Below are positions 5,008 through 6,270 of a DNA stretch of 6,270 bases, one piece after another. Below the pieces are notes generated by a model that worked only from the letters and a program-made list of their open reading frames with translations, did no database searches and had not been told where the DNA came from. This DNA is from Bacteroidota bacterium (GTDB taxonomy: Bacteria > Bacteroidota > Bacteroidia > UKL13-3): the NCBI GenBank assembly GCA_010027395.1, contig RGVD01000158.1:1-6270 (forward strand), read 5' to 3'. The position numbers and the translations under genes are program-made. The first letter of the stretch is position 1; the number at the start of each line of letters is the position of its first letter.

Positions 5008-5349
5008 ATGAACAATTTAAAAAACAGCGTTCGCCTTATTGGCAACTTAGGCATGAATCCAGAAGTTAAAGAAACTACTAATGGAAAAAAATTAGCAAAA
5101 TTCTCAATAGCTACAAATGATAGCTACCGTGACGAAAAAGGTAAAGAAGTGAAAGAAACCCAATGGCACAGCCTAATTGTGTGGGGTAAGCAAGCCGAAA
5201 TAGTTGAAAAATACTTAAAGAAAGGCAGCGAAGTAGCCATTGAAGGTAAGCTAAGCACCCGCAACTACACCGACAAGGAAGGTGTGAAACGCTATGTTAC
5301 CGAAATAGTGGTTACCGAATTTTTGATGCTAGGAGCTAAAACAGCTTAG
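5008..5349 (+). CDS. ssb: Single-stranded DNA-binding protein, short form without acidic tail
   Basis: 113 residues forming one OB fold that coats single-stranded DNA during replication, repair and recombination. Family features are plain: LKNSVRLIGNLGMNPEVKET (4-23, strand 1 and first turn), KKLAKFSIATNDSY (27-40), the conserved aromatic stretch TQWHSLIVWGKQAEIVEKYLKKGSEVAIEGKL (51-82, with Trp53 and Trp59 as likely DNA-stacking residues) and NYTDKEGVKRYVTEIVV (86-102). It ends right after the OB fold (FLMLGAKTA). Full-length bacterial SSBs are about 150-180 residues and end in an acidic DDDIPF-like tip that recruits partner proteins; here both linker and tip are absent. Short forms of this kind occur in Bacteroidota, often next to a longer paralogue elsewhere. 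No Shine-Dalgarno sequence precedes the ATG, only an A-rich leader. The gene is followed by a strong terminator and so is monocistronic. Confidence 0.96.
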   Translation: MNNLKNSVRLIGNLGMNPEVKETTNGKKLAKFSIATNDSYRDEKGKEVKETQWHSLIVWGKQAEIVEKYLKKGSEVAIEGKLSTRNYTDKEGVKRYVTEIVVTEFLMLGAKTA

Positions 5350-5371
5350 TATTTCATTTGATTGATTACAC

Positions 5372-5416
5372 AAAAGCATCTTGTCTGAAAAGGCAAGGTG
5401 CTTTTTGTGTTTTTAT
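5372..5416 (+). terminator. Rho-independent terminator of ssb
   Basis: AAAAGCATCTTG (5372-5383) pairs with CAAGGTGCTTTT (5394-5405) over 12 positions with a single G-U pair and a 10-base loop, followed by TTTTGTGTTTTT-like sequence. It lies 22 bases after the ssb stop. The A/T ends could let it work in both directions. Confidence 0.85.
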
Positions 5417-5420
5417 TAAG

Positions 5421-5435
5421 CTAATGTTTCATTAG
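5421..5435. repeat. Short perfect hairpin CTAATG-TTT-CATTAG
   Basis: A 6-base perfect inverted repeat with a three-base loop directly after the ssb terminator. The stem is AT-rich and weak, and no function can be assigned. Confidence 0.4.
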
Positions 5436-5447
5436 ACTTCAATAATC

Positions 5448-5484
5448 ATTGGGCGAATGTTTATTCGCCCTTACAATGCCCAAT
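5448..5484. repeat. REP-like palindrome GGGCGAAT-GTTT-ATTCGCCC with alternative pairing
   Basis: GGGCGAAT (5451-5458) and ATTCGCCC (5463-5470) form a perfect 8-base stem with a four-base loop. The same left arm can instead pair as ATTGGGC (5448-5454) with GCCCAAT (5478-5484). From memory, GGGCGAAT...ATTCGCCC palindromes followed by TTAC are dispersed intergenic repeats in many bacterial genomes, so this is probably one copy of such a family. Confidence 0.55.
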
Positions 5485-5523
5485 CAACTATCCTAACTCT
5501 CTCCCATTAGTTAAAAATCACGT

Positions 5524-5553
5524 TTTGAAAATCCCTTTAGTATGATAGTTTTG
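5524..5553 (+). promoter_or_regulatory. Promoter of the acyl-CoA carboxylase beta gene
   Basis: TTTG (5524-5527) and TAGTTTTG (5546-5553) match the Bacteroidota -33 and -7 consensus fully, with an 18-base spacer. Transcription would start about 5560, giving a leader of about 67 bases before the ATG at 5627. Confidence 0.65.
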
Positions 5554-5568
5554 TGGCATTAGTTGTTG

Positions 5569-5613
5569 GTTGATGGCTTTTAAATAGTCTTCCTTCAACT
5601 GAAAACCATCAAC
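5569..5613 (+). other. Leader hairpin before the carboxylase gene
   Basis: GTTGATGG (5569-5576) pairs with CCATCAAC (5606-5613), and after one mismatch TTT pairs with AAA, making an 11-pair stem with a loop of about 20 bases. It fills most of the predicted 5' leader and ends 13 bases before the ATG. It could influence translation or mRNA stability; no riboswitch class is recognised. Confidence 0.4.
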
Positions 5614-5626
5614 TATCGAAAAAAAT

Positions 5627-6270
5627 ATGCAAGAACTAGTAACCGAACTTAACACACGTTTAGAAAAAATTTATTTAGGTGGTGGCAAAAAAGCTGCTGA
5701 TAAGCAAAAAGAAAAAGGAAAAATGTTAGCCCGTGAAAGGGTTGATTATCTTTTAGACAAAGATAAACCACAGATAGAAATAGCAGCTTTGGCAGGTTAC
5801 GAAATGTACGAAGAACATGGTGGTTGCCCAGGTGGGGGCGTTGTGGTTGTGATGGGTTACGTAAGTGGCAAGCAGTGTATCGTGGTAGCCAATGATGCCA
5901 CTGTTAAGGCTGGTGCTTGGTTTCCTATTACAGGTAAGAAGAACTTACGTGCTCAAGAAATATCTATTGAAAATAAATTACCTATCATCTACTTAGTGGA
6001 CAGTGCAGGGGTTTACTTGCCTATGCAGGATGAAATCTTCCCTGATAAAGAACATTTCGGTAGAATTTTCCGCAACAATGCTGTGATGAGTAGTATGGGA
6101 ATTACCCAAATTGCAGCTGTTATGGGCAGTTGCGTTGCAGGTGGTGCTTACCTACCCATTATGAGTGATGAGGCCATGATTGTAGATAAAACAGGGTCTA
6201 TCTTCTTAGCAGGTTCATACTTAGTAAAAGCTGCCATTGGCGAAGATGTTGACAATGAAACTTTAGGTGG
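5627..6270 (+). CDS. Acyl-CoA carboxylase beta subunit, methylcrotonyl-CoA carboxylase type (3' end outside window)
   Basis: The first 214 codons of a carboxyltransferase that normally has about 540 residues; the frame is open at the right edge. It transfers a carboxyl group from carboxybiotin to an acyl-CoA, together with a biotin-carrying alpha subunit. Visible are the family's N-terminal KMLARERVDYLLD (32-44), GGVVVVMGYVSGKQCIVVANDATVKAGAW (70-98, split here over the carboxyltransferase core), VDSAGVYLPMQDEIFPD (124-140), the HFGRIFRNNAVMSS segment (143-156) and the oxyanion-hole region GSCVAGGAYLP (167-177). The FPDKEHFGR and IFLAGSYLVKAA stretches match methylcrotonyl-CoA carboxylase beta (MCCC2-like) better than propionyl-CoA carboxylase, pointing to leucine catabolism; a related acyl-CoA substrate cannot be excluded. 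The ATG at 5627 is the first after an in-frame TGA (5600-5602). A good promoter lies upstream, so the gene probably begins its own transcript. Confidence 0.93.
   Translation, partial: MQELVTELNTRLEKIYLGGGKKAADKQKEKGKMLARERVDYLLDKDKPQIEIAALAGYEMYEEHGGCPGGGVVVVMGYVSGKQCIVVANDATVKAGAWFPITGKKNLRAQEISIENKLPIIYLVDSAGVYLPMQDEIFPDKEHFGRIFRNNAVMSSMGITQIAAVMGSCVAGGAYLPIMSDEAMIVDKTGSIFLAGSYLVKAAIGEDVDNETLG

Noticed and set aside
1..6270. tRNA, rRNA, known riboswitch, insertion sequence with terminal repeats, or a multi-gene defence system
   Set aside because: I saw no cloverleaf, rRNA-like segment, transposase frame or cluster of defence domains beyond the single toxin-antitoxin pair.

Overview
The window is AT-rich and looks like the chromosome of a member of the Bacteroidota (Sphingobacteriales/Chitinophagales/Cytophagales-like; genus not determinable). 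Three things point there: promoter boxes of the Bacteroidota type (TTTG / TAnnTTTG) in front of several genes, almost no Shine-Dalgarno sequences, and protein families with a strong Bacteroidota flavour (a short tail-less SSB, a CtpA-like S41 peptidase of about 550 residues, and a 67-residue antitoxin paired with a PIN toxin).

Layout from left to right. 1-863 (+): the 3' part of a UvrD/Rep-type superfamily 1 helicase that carries an extra C-terminal helix-turn-helix. It converges on an exported S41 carboxy-terminal processing peptidase (921-2579, -). A small lipoprotein gene (2688, +) diverges from the peptidase; its frame breaks at about 2953 and continues in another frame to 3052, which suggests a one-base deletion. 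From 3053 to 3274 there is repeat-bearing non-coding DNA. On the minus strand, a tight gene pair follows: a DUF3052-like protein (4045-3644), then a small Cys4 zinc-finger protein (3637-3275). Upstream of these lies a type II toxin-antitoxin locus: an intact antitoxin (4755-4552), then a PIN-domain toxin (from 4539) cut by an in-frame stop at 4165. The rest of the PIN domain is still legible down to 4054, interrupted by a second stop inside a 6-bp tandem duplication.

The last part reads on the plus strand: a structured leader, a single-stranded DNA-binding protein (5008-5349) with a clear terminator, a 277-base spacer holding several hairpins and a good promoter, and the 5' part of a methylcrotonyl-CoA-carboxylase-type acyl-CoA carboxylase beta subunit (5627 to the window end).

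The genes do not form one pathway. This is a mosaic of housekeeping genes (helicase, envelope protease, SSB, leucine/acyl-CoA catabolism) with a small decaying accessory patch between about 2960 and 4800. I see no new multi-gene defence or biosynthetic system. The observations most worth checking are the interrupted PIN toxin beside an apparently intact antitoxin, the frameshifted lipoprotein, the repeat patch at 3053-3274 and the uncharacterised zinc-finger/DUF3052-like pair.
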